From Sutcliffiella tianshenii (GTDB taxonomy: Bacteria > Bacillota > Bacilli > Bacillales > Bacillaceae_I), in the NCBI RefSeq assembly GCF_016908565.1, contig NZ_JAFBED010000007.1, positions 62,001 to 126,000 of the forward strand: a stretch of DNA of 64,000 nucleotides, read 5' to 3'. This document shows, piece by piece, positions 17,238 to 25,812 of the stretch; position 1 is the stretch's first letter, and each line of letters begins with the position of its first letter. The notes beneath the pieces are model-generated. The model saw only the letters and a program-made list of their open reading frames with translations. It did no database searches and was not told where the DNA came from. A program made the translations under genes and the position numbers.

Positions 17238-18139
17238 TCACCGCCCTTTGCATCCTGGATACTCTCCCCGTAATGACGCATGAATAGCTCCTCCAAAGTA
17301 GGAGGTGTACTTGTCAACCCTTTGATTTCATACTGAGCCAAGAACTTCAGCACCTGATCCATCCTTGTCGAATCAACCTGGAACCTAGCCTCGTCTCCCA
17401 CTATTTCGAGTTGATGGACCCCTTCTACCTTGTCGAGCCCTTCGATCCTATTAGAGGTACTCACAGTCATGAATGTTCTCGTCAAATGACGAAGTTCATC
17501 AAGGGTACCCGATTCCACGATTTTCCCTTCCCGTATGATGCCCACACGATCACAGAGTTTTTCCACTTCAGCGAGGATATGGCTTGATAAAAGAACAGAT
17601 TTCCCTTCAGCCTTCACTTCTGCAACACACTCCTGGAAAACGGATTCCATCAATGGATCAAGACCAGAAGTAGGTTCATCAAGAATGAACAACTCTGCTT
17701 GGGAGGCAAATGCAGAAACAAGTGCCACTTTTTGGCGATTTCCTTTTGAATAAGTACGGCACTTTTTACTCGGATCAAGTGAAAATCTATCCAGCAACTG
17801 GTCACGGCGCTTTTTATCCATATCCCCACGAATGCGACCAAACAGGTCAATCGCTTCTCCGCCCGTCAGATTTGGCCAAAGATTCACATCCCCGGGAACA
17901 TAGCTTATTCTCTTATGAAGTTCTACCGCATCATTCCAAGGATCTTTGCCAAATAGGCGGACATCGCCACTTGTCTTTCTCAATAGTCCAAGAAGGATCC
18001 GGATGGTAGTGGATTTTCCCGCTCCATTTGGACCTATGAAGCCATAAACCTCTCCCTCATTGACCTCCAAGTCCACGCCATCGAGTGCGAGAACCTTTCC
18101 ATAGTACTTGGTTAAATTCTTTGATTGAATGACTGACAT
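17234..18139 (-). CDS. ABC transporter ATP-binding protein (drug-exporter type)
   Basis: This 301-residue ATPase has Walker [11 protein letters not shown] (about 35-44), a degenerate signature YSKGNRQKVALVSAF in place of LSGGQ, Walker B LFILDEPTSGLDPL and the H-loop LLSSHILAEVEKL. A C-terminal extension (about 215-301) is usual for the DrrA/CcmA-like exporters. It pairs with the permease at 15621-17237, with which it overlaps by four bases. It follows a TetR repressor gene, which fits inducible efflux. Confidence 0.9.
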   Translation of the reverse strand: MSVIQSKNLTKYYGKVLALDGVDLEVNEGEVYGFIGPNGAGKSTTIRILLGLLRKTSGDVRLFGKDPWNDAVELHKRISYVPGDVNLWPNLTGGEAIDLFGRIRGDMDKKRRDQLLDRFSLDPSKKCRTYSKGNRQKVALVSAFASQAELFILDEPTSGLDPLMESVFQECVAEVKAEGKSVLLSSHILAEVEKLCDRVGIIREGKIVESGTLDELRHLTRTFMTVSTSNRIEGLDKVEGVHQLEIVGDEARFQVDSTRMDQVLKFLAQYEIKGLTSTPPTLEELFMRHYGESIQDAKGGE

Positions 18140-18157
18140 CCTAGCCCCTCCACCCTG

Positions 18158-18778
18158 TTATTTATAAAATATTTTCTGAAACAGTTCAATATAATCGTCC
18201 ATCTCCTTGAAAGGTGCATCAACATCAAAGCTTTCTGCGTTATTGGACTTGATCTTCTCCTTGCTTTCGTTACCGATTCCCTCAATGGTCCAATAGATCG
18301 TCTTGATTGCTTTTTGAATGTCAATATCATCTCGGAACTTGGAGTAATCAAGGTTTTCATACAATTTTTGATAGCTTTCCTGGGCAAACTGCATCGTTAT
18401 CCGCTCCACATCCCGCTTCACCTCTTCGGAACCCTCTGCTATCACCCCTTGAAGAAAATTGAAGACCTCCGGATATTTCTTGATCACCCTTAGCTTGATA
18501 ACGGTGATCTGCTTTAACCTTTCAAGCAGATCTGTTTGATTGAAATCGATTTCTGTCATTATCTCTCGGGAAACCTCTATAGCATATTCAATCAGAAACA
18601 AATACAAATCCTTCTTATTATTGAAATAGTTGAAAAGTGAGCCCTTTGAAATACCTGCCCTTTTGACGATTTCGTTGGTCGATGCCAATTGGTATCCCTT
18701 GTCTGTAAATTCCTGCATGGAAGCATTAATGATGCTAGCACGTTTTTCATATGCTAAGTTATCGAATTTAGAATACAT
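18158..18778 (-). CDS. TetR-family repressor
   Basis: This 206-residue regulator has an N-terminal TetR HTH (ASIINASMQEFTDKGY, then TNEIVKRAGISKGSLFNYF) and a helical ligand-binding domain of about 150 residues. Starting at the ATG at 18778 places AAGGTGA six bases upstream; the ATG at 18784 abuts that site. It is the first gene of an operon with the ABC exporter. Two TGACC-N5-GGTCA palindromes overlap its own promoter, which indicates autorepression and control of the exporter. The inducer is unknown. Confidence 0.9.
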   Translation of the reverse strand: MYSKFDNLAYEKRASIINASMQEFTDKGYQLASTNEIVKRAGISKGSLFNYFNNKKDLYLFLIEYAIEVSREIMTEIDFNQTDLLERLKQITVIKLRVIKKYPEVFNFLQGVIAEGSEEVKRDVERITMQFAQESYQKLYENLDYSKFRDDIDIQKAIKTIYWTIEGIGNESKEKIKSNNAESFDVDAPFKEMDDYIELFQKIFYK

Positions 18779-18800
18779 CTTCATTCACCTTCTTTTCATT

Positions 18801-18815
18801 TGACCACTCTGGTCA
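18801..18815. promoter_or_regulatory. TetR operator 1
   Basis: TGACCACTCTGGTCA, a perfect TGACC-N5-GGTCA dyad downstream of the -10. Confidence 0.7.
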
Positions 18816-18820
18816 CTTAA

Positions 18821-18849
18821 ATCATACACCTACTGACCGATGTGGTCAA
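18821..18849 (-). promoter_or_regulatory. Promoter of the tetR-exporter operon
   Basis: TTGACC (18844-18849), 17-base spacer, TATGAT (18821-18826) on the minus strand. Confidence 0.8.
18834..18848. promoter_or_regulatory. TetR operator 2
   Basis: TGACCGATGTGGTCA, the same TGACC-N5-GGTCA dyad, overlapping the -35. Its centre is 33 bp from that of operator 1. Confidence 0.7.
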
Positions 18850-18863
18850 TATAAATCCTTCAA

Positions 18864-18893
18864 CAAAAAAAGCCCCCGATTAGGGAGGCTTTT
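18864..18893 (-). terminator. htpG terminator
   Basis: AAGCCTCCC pairs with GGGGGCTT (with small bulge), followed by T7 on the minus strand. Confidence 0.75.
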
Positions 18894-18900
18894 CGTCAAT

Positions 18901-20781
18901 TTACACCATCACTTTACATATGTCATTCGTGAATTCCACCGGATCTTGAATTGGCAGACCCTCAATCAGCAGGGCTTGGTGGTATAACAGATTCGTATAA
19001 AGCGCCAACTTTTCTTTGTCATTGGCATGGGCTTCTTTTAAGGACTGGAATACATCATGGTTTGTATTGATTTCTAGCACCTTGTTTGCTTTGATGTTTT
19101 GGTTGTCCGGCATCGCTGCAAGGATCTTCTCCATCTCGATGGTCACTTCGCCCTCGGTGGACAGGCAGACAGGATGAGTTTTCAGGCGTTTGGACACCTT
19201 GACCGCGGTAACCTTACCAGCCAGAAGCTCCTTCATCGCATCAAACAATTCCTTGTTTTCTTCTTGTTTCGCTTCAGAGTCTTTGTCATTATCATCCGTA
19301 TCGATACCCAGGTCGCCACTGGACACATTCTTGAATTCTTTTTCCTTATAGTTCATCAGCATCTTAATCGCGAATTCATCGATATCCTCTGTGAAATAAA
19401 GCATTTCATAGCCTTTGTCCAACACCATCTCGGTCTGTGGCAGCTTTTCTATGCGCTCCTTGGATTCACCTGTTGCATAGTAGATGTACTTCTGGTCCTC
19501 AGGCATTCTGGATACGTACTCATCCAAGGTAACCAGCTTTTTCTCTTTGGAAGAATAGAACATGATGAGGTCCTGCAATGCTTCTTTATTCGCACCAAAA
19601 TCAGCATATACGCCATATTTCAGTTGGCGGCCAAAAGCCTGATAGAACTTCTCATAGTTCTCGCGTTCGTCCTTTTGCATGCTCTGAAGTGCACTTTTGA
19701 TTTTCTTCGCCAGGTTTTTCGCGATGAATGCCAATTGGCGGTCCTGCTGCAGCATTTCACGGGAGATGTTCAGCGACAGGTCCTCAGAATCCACAAGGCC
19801 TTTGACAAAGCTGAAGTGGTCCGGCAATAGGTCCCCACACTTGTTCATGATCAGCACTCCGCTCGAATATAGCTCCAAGCCCTTCTCGAATTCCTTGGAA
19901 TAGTAGTCATACGGCATATTTTCCGGAATATATAGGATCGCGTTGTAACGGATCGTTCCATCTACACTCACATGAAGGTGCTTGAGTGGCTTATCAAAGC
20001 CGTAATGCTTTTCCTGGTAAAATTTCTCGTAGTCCTCTTTTGTCAATTCGTTCTTATTTTTCCGCCAGATCGGAACCATGCTGTTAATGGTCTGTTCCTC
20101 ACTAATTTCTTCAAGCTCCTGATCGTCTTCGGATTTAGGCTTGGTGGTGGTGACATCCATCTTGATCGGATAACGGATAAAATCGGAGTATTTTTTGATG
20201 ATCGCCTTTAGGCGGTACTCCTCCAAATATTCATCGAAGCTTTCGTCTTCTGTGTTTTCTTTCAGTTTCAGAATGATCGTTGTGCCGACGGTTTCCTTTT
20301 CAGCAGGCTCAATCGTATAGCCTTCTGCACCCTCAGACTCCCATTTATAGGCTTCAGCCTGCCCTAATGCCCTACTGATGACTGTGACGACATCCGCAAC
20401 CATGAAAGCCGCATAGAAGCCAACGCCGAATTGCCCGATGATATCAAAGCCATCCTTGATTTCATTTTCCTTTTTGAAGGCGAGGGATCCGCTTTTTGCA
20501 ATGACACCAAGGTTTGCTTCAAGCTCATCTTTTGTCATCCCGATCCCTGTATCGTGGATCGTCAATGTGCGTTCCTCTTTGTTTGGAATCACTTTTATAA
20601 AGTAGTTATCCTTATCGAATGTCAAGGAATCATCTGTCAGTGCTCTGTAATAAATTTTATCCATCGCATCACTTGCGTTGGAGATCAACTCGCGAAGAAA
20701 TACCTCTCGCTGGGAGTAGATCGAGTTAATCATCATTTCTAATAGTCTTTTCGATTCAGCTTGGAATTCTTTCTTAGCCAT
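18901..20781 (-). CDS. htpG: Hsp90-family chaperone HtpG
   Basis: This 626-residue cytosolic chaperone carries the GHKL ATP-binding fold. Motifs include [16 protein letters not shown] (E and N for Mg-ATP), [12 protein letters not shown], and the lid [15 protein letters not shown]. The middle and C-terminal dimerisation domains are full length. The start at 20781 (MAKKEF) has AAGGAG nine bases upstream; a GTG six bases earlier is too near. A perfect CIRCE element lies between promoter and gene, so HrcA repression is predicted. As I recall, htpG of B. subtilis lacks CIRCE, so this is a difference in regulation. Confidence 0.98.
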   Translation of the reverse strand: MAKKEFQAESKRLLEMMINSIYSQREVFLRELISNASDAMDKIYYRALTDDSLTFDKDNYFIKVIPNKEERTLTIHDTGIGMTKDELEANLGVIAKSGSLAFKKENEIKDGFDIIGQFGVGFYAAFMVADVVTVISRALGQAEAYKWESEGAEGYTIEPAEKETVGTTIILKLKENTEDESFDEYLEEYRLKAIIKKYSDFIRYPIKMDVTTTKPKSEDDQELEEISEEQTINSMVPIWRKNKNELTKEDYEKFYQEKHYGFDKPLKHLHVSVDGTIRYNAILYIPENMPYDYYSKEFEKGLELYSSGVLIMNKCGDLLPDHFSFVKGLVDSEDLSLNISREMLQQDRQLAFIAKNLAKKIKSALQSMQKDERENYEKFYQAFGRQLKYGVYADFGANKEALQDLIMFYSSKEKKLVTLDEYVSRMPEDQKYIYYATGESKERIEKLPQTEMVLDKGYEMLYFTEDIDEFAIKMLMNYKEKEFKNVSSGDLGIDTDDNDKDSEAKQEENKELFDAMKELLAGKVTAVKVSKRLKTHPVCLSTEGEVTIEMEKILAAMPDNQNIKANKVLEINTNHDVFQSLKEAHANDKEKLALYTNLLYHQALLIEGLPIQDPVEFTNDICKVMV

Positions 20782-20814
20782 GCTCACAATCTCCTTCCAG
20801 GTTCAATTATGTAT

Positions 20815-20841
20815 TTAGCACTCTCCTATCAAGAGTGCTAA
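20815..20841 (-). promoter_or_regulatory. CIRCE element (HrcA operator)
   Basis: TTAGCACTC-N9-GAGTGCTAA, with perfect 9-bp arms and the canonical 9-base spacer, located 34 bases upstream of the htpG ATG. Confidence 0.95.
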
Positions 20842-20851
20842 CCCCACTAAA

Positions 20852-20880
20852 TAATTATCACATTTGGATATTTTATGTCA
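20852..20880 (-). promoter_or_regulatory. SigA-type promoter of htpG
   Basis: On the minus strand TTGACA is followed after 16 bases by GATAAT, just upstream of the CIRCE element. Coordinates are approximate to one or two bases. Confidence 0.7.
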
Positions 20881-20892
20881 ATAGTTTTGAGC

Positions 20893-20932
20893 AAAAAGAA
20901 AAGCAGTACGTTTCTCAAATAAACGTACTGCC
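20893..20932 (-). terminator. Terminator of the MFS exporter gene
   Basis: GCAGTACGTTT pairs with AAACGTACTGC around a 7-base loop, followed by TTTTCTTTTT on the minus strand. Confidence 0.85.
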
Positions 20933-20937
20933 ACTAA

Positions 20938-22140
20938 TCAGGCACTCTTTGTTATTTCTTGGATACCTCTTTGCACCTTCAGTTTCCGGTCATAGATGCT
21001 GGTGGTGAAAATGGCGATGACCATCAAGCCCATCAGCACACCAAACAACATTTCCATGCCATGAAGATCCACCAAGATCCCTCCCATCAACGGACCGAGC
21101 ATCCTGCCACCGGTTGCGGTGCTGTTAACAATGCCCTGATAGAAGCCTTCCCTGCCTTTTGGAGCAAGGTCGTTTGCCACCGTCGGCACGGCAGGCCAGA
21201 CAAACATCTCTCCAACGGTAAGGATGACCATCGCTGTCACAAATGCCGTGTACTGCTCGGCAGTCCCGGCAACGGCAAAGGAAGCGATGAATATCATCAA
21301 CCCTACCATGATTTGTGCTTTCAACGTCTTGATATACCTTTTGACGATATAAGATATCAAAGGTTGGGCCAAAACGATGAGCGCCCCGTTGATCGTCCAA
21401 AGGATACTGTATTGCTTAAGGGAAATCCCGAGAGACTGCGTGTGCGTTGCAATCGATGTCTGCCACTGTACATAACCCATCCAGCATAATAGATATCCGA
21501 TACAAACAATCAGAAGCGCATAAAGCTTTGTATGATCTTTTATTTTTTTGGAATGATCCAGGACTGTTGATTGGATCGTCGGGTTCGCCTGAATGCTTCT
21601 GTAGCCAAAAAGCGCAATAAAGAAGAATATCGCATATGTCACCGTGTTCGCAAGGAATATGTAGTCAAAGCGAATATCCGCTACAAGTCCCCCGAGCGCA
21701 GCACCTATGGCAACCCCCAGGTTCTGCGATACATACATCGCGTTGAACGACTTCCTACCGCCTTCCTTCCATACTGAGCCAGCCATTGCATACATGGATG
21801 GAAAAACGATTCCGGATCCGAAACCGATGATGGTCAAATAAATGATGTAGAAATTCCATGAATGGTTCAGCGTCATCCCTATCAATGCAGTGATTGTAAT
21901 CGATATCCCGAGCAGGATCGATCTGTAACCGCCGATCTTATCGAACAGATACCCGCCAATCAGGTTCCCGATGACACTTGCCCCTGCATTTACCATAAGC
22001 ACAAGACCTGCAACCGACAAGGATTTGCCTAGAATATCATGAATATATATTGTATTTAACGGCCATAAAAAAGAAGCTCCCGTTACGTTTATTGCCATAC
22101 CAACAACAAGCAACCAAAGAGCCTTGGGCATTTTCAACAT
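20938..22140 (-). CDS. yttB: MFS efflux transporter (YttB-like)
   Basis: This 400-residue major facilitator protein has 12 predicted spans. The loop 2-3 region reads GGYLFDKIGGYRSILLG, the usual G-x-x-x-D-x-x-G-R-like MFS motif. MAINVTGASFLWPLNTIYIHD at the start matches my memory of B. subtilis YttB, a putative efflux protein located near leuS. GGAGGG lies 8 bases before the ATG. An inverted repeat upstream (22158-22196) may bind a regulator. Substrate unknown. Confidence 0.85.
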   Translation of the reverse strand: MLKMPKALWLLVVGMAINVTGASFLWPLNTIYIHDILGKSLSVAGLVLMVNAGASVIGNLIGGYLFDKIGGYRSILLGISITITALIGMTLNHSWNFYIIYLTIIGFGSGIVFPSMYAMAGSVWKEGGRKSFNAMYVSQNLGVAIGAALGGLVADIRFDYIFLANTVTYAIFFFIALFGYRSIQANPTIQSTVLDHSKKIKDHTKLYALLIVCIGYLLCWMGYVQWQTSIATHTQSLGISLKQYSILWTINGALIVLAQPLISYIVKRYIKTLKAQIMVGLMIFIASFAVAGTAEQYTAFVTAMVILTVGEMFVWPAVPTVANDLAPKGREGFYQGIVNSTATGGRMLGPLMGGILVDLHGMEMLFGVLMGLMVIAIFTTSIYDRKLKVQRGIQEITKSA

Positions 22141-22157
22141 ACTGCATGCCCTCCTTT

Positions 22158-22196
22158 AACCAATTATTTCGAAAGCCAAAATAATTGTAATTGGTT
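22158..22196. promoter_or_regulatory. Nested inverted repeat upstream of yttB
   Basis: Outer arms AACCAATTA/TAATTGGTT and inner arms CAATTATTT/AAAATAATTG lie 18 bases upstream of the yttB start. It is a candidate repressor site; the cognate regulator is unknown. Confidence 0.45.
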
Positions 22197-22278
22197 TTGT
22201 TCCCAGTTTCAATACAAATTACTTGAAATGGTAAAATGTAATAATTAAGACAATTTGGGGGTCTGGCCCCTTAAAGAA

Positions 22279-22308
22279 AAAGCGCGGCCTAATGGCCACG
22301 CCTTTGTT
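22279..22308 (-). terminator. Terminator overlapping the end of the 55-aa gene
   Basis: GCGTGGCC pairs with GGCCGCGC around ATTA, followed by TTTTTC on the minus strand. Confidence 0.6.
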
Positions 22309-22456
22309 CTTTTTCACTATGGTTTTTGGATCTGACCGGTTGGGATCGCTTAAGGTTCTGTTGCTTTACATCTTTCACCGGATTATATTCAGCTCCCATT
22401 TCTACGGTGTTTCCCGTCTTTTGTTCAGGATTATTTTGTTTGGACCGTTTTTTCAT
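22289..22456 (-). CDS. Hypothetical hydrophilic protein, 55 aa
   Basis: The frame starts MKKRSKQNNPEQKTGNTVEM and ends with a basic EKEQRRGH tail. Composition is rich in Lys, Arg, Asn and Gln with no hydrophobic core, like many small acid-soluble or spore-associated proteins, though no family motif is seen. GGAGG lies 8 bases before the ATG. It is followed by a terminator and preceded 19 bases upstream by the YtzC-like gene on the same strand, so the two may be cotranscribed. Confidence 0.6.
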   Translation of the reverse strand: MKKRSKQNNPEQKTGNTVEMGAEYNPVKDVKQQNLKRSQPVRSKNHSEKEQRRGH

Positions 22457-22475
22457 TAGGTTCGCCTCCGATGTG

Positions 22476-22739
22476 TTAGTGCCTTAGCAAGGTCATGTCA
22501 TTTTGCAGACTTTGCAGTTGCAGCCTCATGCGATTGAGCTGCTCACGCTGCTGGGCATTGCAGCTCGCAGAAAGATGCATCAGATCATTATAAGTCGTTT
22601 CTATCTGTTCCTGTGCATTCGTAAACTCGGTATCATTGTAATGCTCCAGCTGCTTCGCTTCGCTATATTGCGCATGTGCATTCCGTAAAGTATCCTCACA
22701 TTGCTGAATGAATTGTTCCACTGATTGTCTCGTTGCCAT
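22476..22739 (-). CDS. ytzC: YtzC-like small helical protein (DUF2524)
   Basis: This 87-residue protein reads as one long helical, coiled-coil-prone chain (FIQQCEDTLRNAHAQYSEAK ... NRMRLQLQSLQNDM). It resembles B. subtilis YtzC, of unknown function, which lies near ytqA. The start at 22739 (MATRQS) has GAGGTG six bases upstream; the long frame extending to 22889 is not supported. It is divergent from the mnmL gene. Assignment rests on position and general resemblance. Confidence 0.75.
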   Translation of the reverse strand: MATRQSVEQFIQQCEDTLRNAHAQYSEAKQLEHYNDTEFTNAQEQIETTYNDLMHLSASCNAQQREQLNRMRLQLQSLQNDMTLLRH

Positions 22740-22918
22740 TTCCTTCACCTCACACTTAATTGTGATGCTCCTCTTTATTTTGCACATTTTTCTTTGTGGC
22801 ATTCGGTAAAAGCGGACAGGAAAATTCTTGTCTATAATGGAAAGTCCGAAATCAAATTGTAAGCCTTCCCTAATACGTGCTAAAATCATGTAGGATTAAA
22901 AAAAGAGGAGGAGTACGG

Positions 22919-23893
22919 ATGACCAACATAAAAAGTCAAAATCCGTTTCCATATTCCGTAGAGGACAAGCGATATCACACATGGAACTATCATCTCCGTC
23001 AAACCTTCGGGCATAAGGTGTTCAAGGTAGCATTGGACGGCGGGTTTGATTGTCCCAATCGTGATGGCACGGTGGCCCATGGAGGATGTACATTTTGCAG
23101 CGCCGCAGGATCAGGTGATTTTGCCGGCAATCGTGCGGATGACTTGATTACGCAATTCAATGAAGTAAAAGATAAAATGCACCATAAGTGGAAAGACGGA
23201 AAATACATGGCTTATTTCCAAGCTTTCACCAACACACATGCACCTGTAGCAGAACTCCGGGAAAAATACGAAACCGTCCTAAGTCAGGAGGGCGTGGTGG
23301 GACTATCCATAGGAACACGGCCCGACTGTCTGCCTGATGATGTGATAGAATATCTGGCCGAACTCAATGAACGCACCTATCTCTGGGTAGAACTGGGACT
23401 TCAGACTGTTCACGAAAGAACTGCTCTGCTAATCAATCGTGCCCATGATTTTGAGACGTATAAAGAAGGCGTCCGAAAACTCCGGAAACACGGCATCAGG
23501 GTCTGCTCCCATATTATTGACGGCCTTCCGTTGGAAAATAACGAAATGATGATGGAAACAGCAAAGGCTGTTGCTGACCTTGACGTACAGGGAATCAAAA
23601 TTCACCTTCTTCATCTTTTAAAAGGTACGCCAATGGTAAAGCAATATGAAAAAGGCATGCTTGAGTTTATTTCCTTCGATGATTATATCCAGCTCGTATG
23701 TGATCAGCTTGAGATCCTTCCACCAGAGATGATCGTTCATCGGATTACAGGGGATGGTCCCATCGATATCATGATCGGGCCGATGTGGAGCGTGGATAAG
23801 TGGTCGGTGCTGAATGCGATTGATGCCGAACTGAAACGTCGCGACAGTTATCAAGGAAAATACTATGTACCTAAAGAAGAGGCGATGACATGA
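22919..23893 (+). CDS. mnmL: Radical SAM protein MnmL (YtqA)
   Basis: This 324-residue radical SAM enzyme has its cluster cysteines in FDCPNRDGTVAHGGCTFCSA, the long-spaced arrangement of the YtqA group (TIGR01212). Later motifs include YFQAFTNTHAP, SIGTRPDCLPD and ELGLQTVHERT. Published work as I recall it names YtqA MnmL and places it in conversion of cmnm5(s2)U34 to nm5(s2)U34 in Gram-positive tRNA. The start at 22919 has AGAGGAGGAG upstream; the extension to 22877 is unlikely. Its stop overlaps the mnmM start by four bases (ATGA), which fits consecutive pathway steps. Confidence 0.92.
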   Translation: MTNIKSQNPFPYSVEDKRYHTWNYHLRQTFGHKVFKVALDGGFDCPNRDGTVAHGGCTFCSAAGSGDFAGNRADDLITQFNEVKDKMHHKWKDGKYMAYFQAFTNTHAPVAELREKYETVLSQEGVVGLSIGTRPDCLPDDVIEYLAELNERTYLWVELGLQTVHERTALLINRAHDFETYKEGVRKLRKHGIRVCSHIIDGLPLENNEMMMETAKAVADLDVQGIKIHLLHLLKGTPMVKQYEKGMLEFISFDDYIQLVCDQLEILPPEMIVHRITGDGPIDIMIGPMWSVDKWSVLNAIDAELKRRDSYQGKYYVPKEEAMT

Positions 23894-24462
23894 AGCTTGA
23901 GCGGGTATTGCCGTATAGTAAAAAAATATTGAAGCTGGCGGTTTCGGATGGGGACATTGCAGTGGATTGCACCATTGGCAACGGTTATGACACCGTCTTT
24001 CTTGCTGAATTGGTTGGTCAAAGTGGACATGTCTATGGCTTTGATATCCAGGAGGAGGCAGTCAGTGCCACTTTGGAGCAAGTGCGGAACAATGGCTTTC
24101 AGGATCGCGTGACATTATTTCAGGAAAGCCATGCACGCCTTTCGGAACTGATCCCAGAAGCTGACCACTCCAGAATACGCGGTGCCATTTTCAATTTGGG
24201 GTATCTTCCAGGCGGGGACAAAGAAATTGTGACACTTGCCGAAAGTACGATAGCAGCGGTGGAACAGCTTTTGACTGTTATGGAAAAGGAAGCGGTCATC
24301 GTGCTGGTCGTCTACCATGGCCACCCCGAAGGCCAGGTCGAACGGGACGCGCTGCTGGACTACGTTTCAGGCCTTGACCAGAAAAGAGCCCATGTCCTGC
24401 AGTACCGATTTATGAATCAGGTGAACAACCCACCTTTTATCATTGCGATTGAGAAGAAATAG
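23890..24462 (+). CDS. mnmM: tRNA 5-aminomethyl-2-thiouridine methyltransferase MnmM (YtqB)
   Basis: This 190-residue class I SAM-dependent methyltransferase has motif I as AVDCTIGNGYDTVFLAELVG and an acidic motif II region VYGFDIQEEA. NLGYLPGGDK is the family signature near the active site. It methylates nm5(s2)U34 to mnm5(s2)U34 in tRNA, according to recent assignment of YtqB as MnmM. It overlaps mnmL by four bases, so translation is probably coupled. A run of five hairpins follows the stop codon. Confidence 0.92.
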   Translation: MKLERVLPYSKKILKLAVSDGDIAVDCTIGNGYDTVFLAELVGQSGHVYGFDIQEEAVSATLEQVRNNGFQDRVTLFQESHARLSELIPEADHSRIRGAIFNLGYLPGGDKEIVTLAESTIAAVEQLLTVMEKEAVIVLVVYHGHPEGQVERDALLDYVSGLDQKRAHVLQYRFMNQVNNPPFIIAIEKK

Positions 24463-24480
24463 GATAGCGTATTGGAGAAG

Positions 24481-24718
24481 AGTCCTTCATCGGTTGTATG
24501 AAGGACTTCTTGTGTTTGCTTTACTGTGGAAAGGTCCTTCATCGGCTTTATGATGGACCTTTTGTGCATGCTTCACTGGTAAAAGGTCCTTCATAAGCTT
24601 TATGATGAACCTTTTGCACCTGCCTAACCATCAAAAGGTCCTTCATCCGCTTTATGATGAACCTTTTACACCTGCCTAACCATAAAAAAGTCCTTCATAA
24701 CCTCTATGAAGGACTTTC
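24481..24718. repeat. Five tandem hairpins with exact 52-bp period
   Basis: Five copies of GTCCTTCAT-N7-ATGA(A/T)G(G/A)AC(C)TT start at 24483, 24535, 24587, 24639 and 24691, exactly 52 bp apart. Each is a dyad able to form a stem-loop, and most are flanked by A4 and T4. The array fills the space between convergent mnmM and ytpB, where the outer hairpins can act as terminators for either gene. Confidence 0.9.
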
Positions 24719-24736
24719 CACCAATTTCCGACAACC

Positions 24737-25810
24737 CTACGAACTTTCCCGCCATCGCTGTATCCGCCTGTAAGCCCGTCCATTCATATAAAAGAAGAAC
24801 GCCGTGCCGCCACTTGAGCGGATGATGCTTTTGGCCATACCCGATACGTTTTTGCAGTCATGGACTTTGCGGTCGGAGAGATATACTCCGAGCAGCCCGC
24901 GATTGATCAAGCGGTGGAACTTTTCAAAAGGAAGCCCTGCAGTATACTCGTCCGCCTTTGCTACGAAATGCTTCAGCCGCTCCATCAATACTGCTTCACT
25001 CGGGAAATACGTACAGAAATTCAAATCTCCGCAAGCCAGGTCCTCCTCCTGATCGATAAAGTAATCAAGCAGAATGTGCAGACCCTGGATGTACGGAAAG
25101 TAACCTCCTACGATTTTTGAGGCATGCTCATCCGAAAAATCCTCGCGAAACGACTGGGACACCAAGCAGAAGATACCAAGTGTCGAACCGGAACACGCAG
25201 AAAATTCATACCATTCCATCGGAGGAAGCTCCTCCCTATAGGTGCTGAACCACTTTTCCAGCCGGGGAACCCGCTCCTCCACCACAACATGCTTATGTAC
25301 CTGCAAGTCGCAGTAATATTGGCAAAGCTTTATTAAATGAGGAAATATTATCGGGTAATGTTCAATATCCTTCAACACGCTTTGGCAGGTTTTTACCAGA
25401 TCACACAGATACCCTCCATCCTCCTGTTCCTCTCGAAAACGGTAATAGTTCTTCACCGGGGAACCGACAGTCAACGCATCCTTCATCGATTCATGCAACG
25501 TTGCAAAGTCCACCGGGTCAAGCGAGGTGCTTCTGTCACAAAGGTTATCCAGATAATCACTGATGGTCTGATAAGCTACGATAAACCTGACTGCCTTTTT
25601 TATATCACGGCCTGCAAGCAAGGAAAGGATCCCCCCACCCTCGCAATGAAACGCTTTTGAATCGATACTGGCCAGGGCCTGCGTCTTCAATTCGGCATCA
25701 GGTATTTCCGAGGCTCTATTTTTCCAATACGCCAGTTCTTCATAGACAACAGGAAAGACATGGCGATACACACTTTTCATGAGCGAAAAAGGATGGGTCG
25801 GTACCTTCAA
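24737..25810 (-). CDS. ytpB: Tetraprenyl-beta-curcumene synthase YtpB
   Basis: This 357-residue protein belongs to the YtpB large terpene synthase family (DUF2600). It cyclises all-E-tetraprenyl diphosphate to tetraprenyl-beta-curcumene, the first step to C35 sesquarterpenes. The acidic motif YQTISDYLDNLCDRS (DYLDN) and the later ILLDYFIDQEEDLACGDLNF replace the usual DDxxD and NSE motifs. The start is a TTG at 25810, two bases after the ytpA stop, with AGGAAG upstream. Cotranscription with ytpA is as in B. subtilis. The second cyclase (SqhC) is not in this window. Confidence 0.9.
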   Translation of the reverse strand: MKVPTHPFSLMKSVYRHVFPVVYEELAYWKNRASEIPDAELKTQALASIDSKAFHCEGGGILSLLAGRDIKKAVRFIVAYQTISDYLDNLCDRSTSLDPVDFATLHESMKDALTVGSPVKNYYRFREEQEDGGYLCDLVKTCQSVLKDIEHYPIIFPHLIKLCQYYCDLQVHKHVVVEERVPRLEKWFSTYREELPPMEWYEFSACSGSTLGIFCLVSQSFREDFSDEHASKIVGGYFPYIQGLHILLDYFIDQEEDLACGDLNFCTYFPSEAVLMERLKHFVAKADEYTAGLPFEKFHRLINRGLLGVYLSDRKVHDCKNVSGMAKSIIRSSGGTAFFFYMNGRAYRRIQRWRESS

Positions 25811-25812
25811 GC

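Noticed and set aside
19099-19830. Long plus-strand frame of 243 codons
   Set aside because: It is antisense to htpG, which is intact and highly conserved; no start site or family resemblance.
24481-24718. Possible CRISPR array
   Set aside because: Units are self-complementary hairpins with conserved linkers rather than unique spacers, and no cas genes are present.
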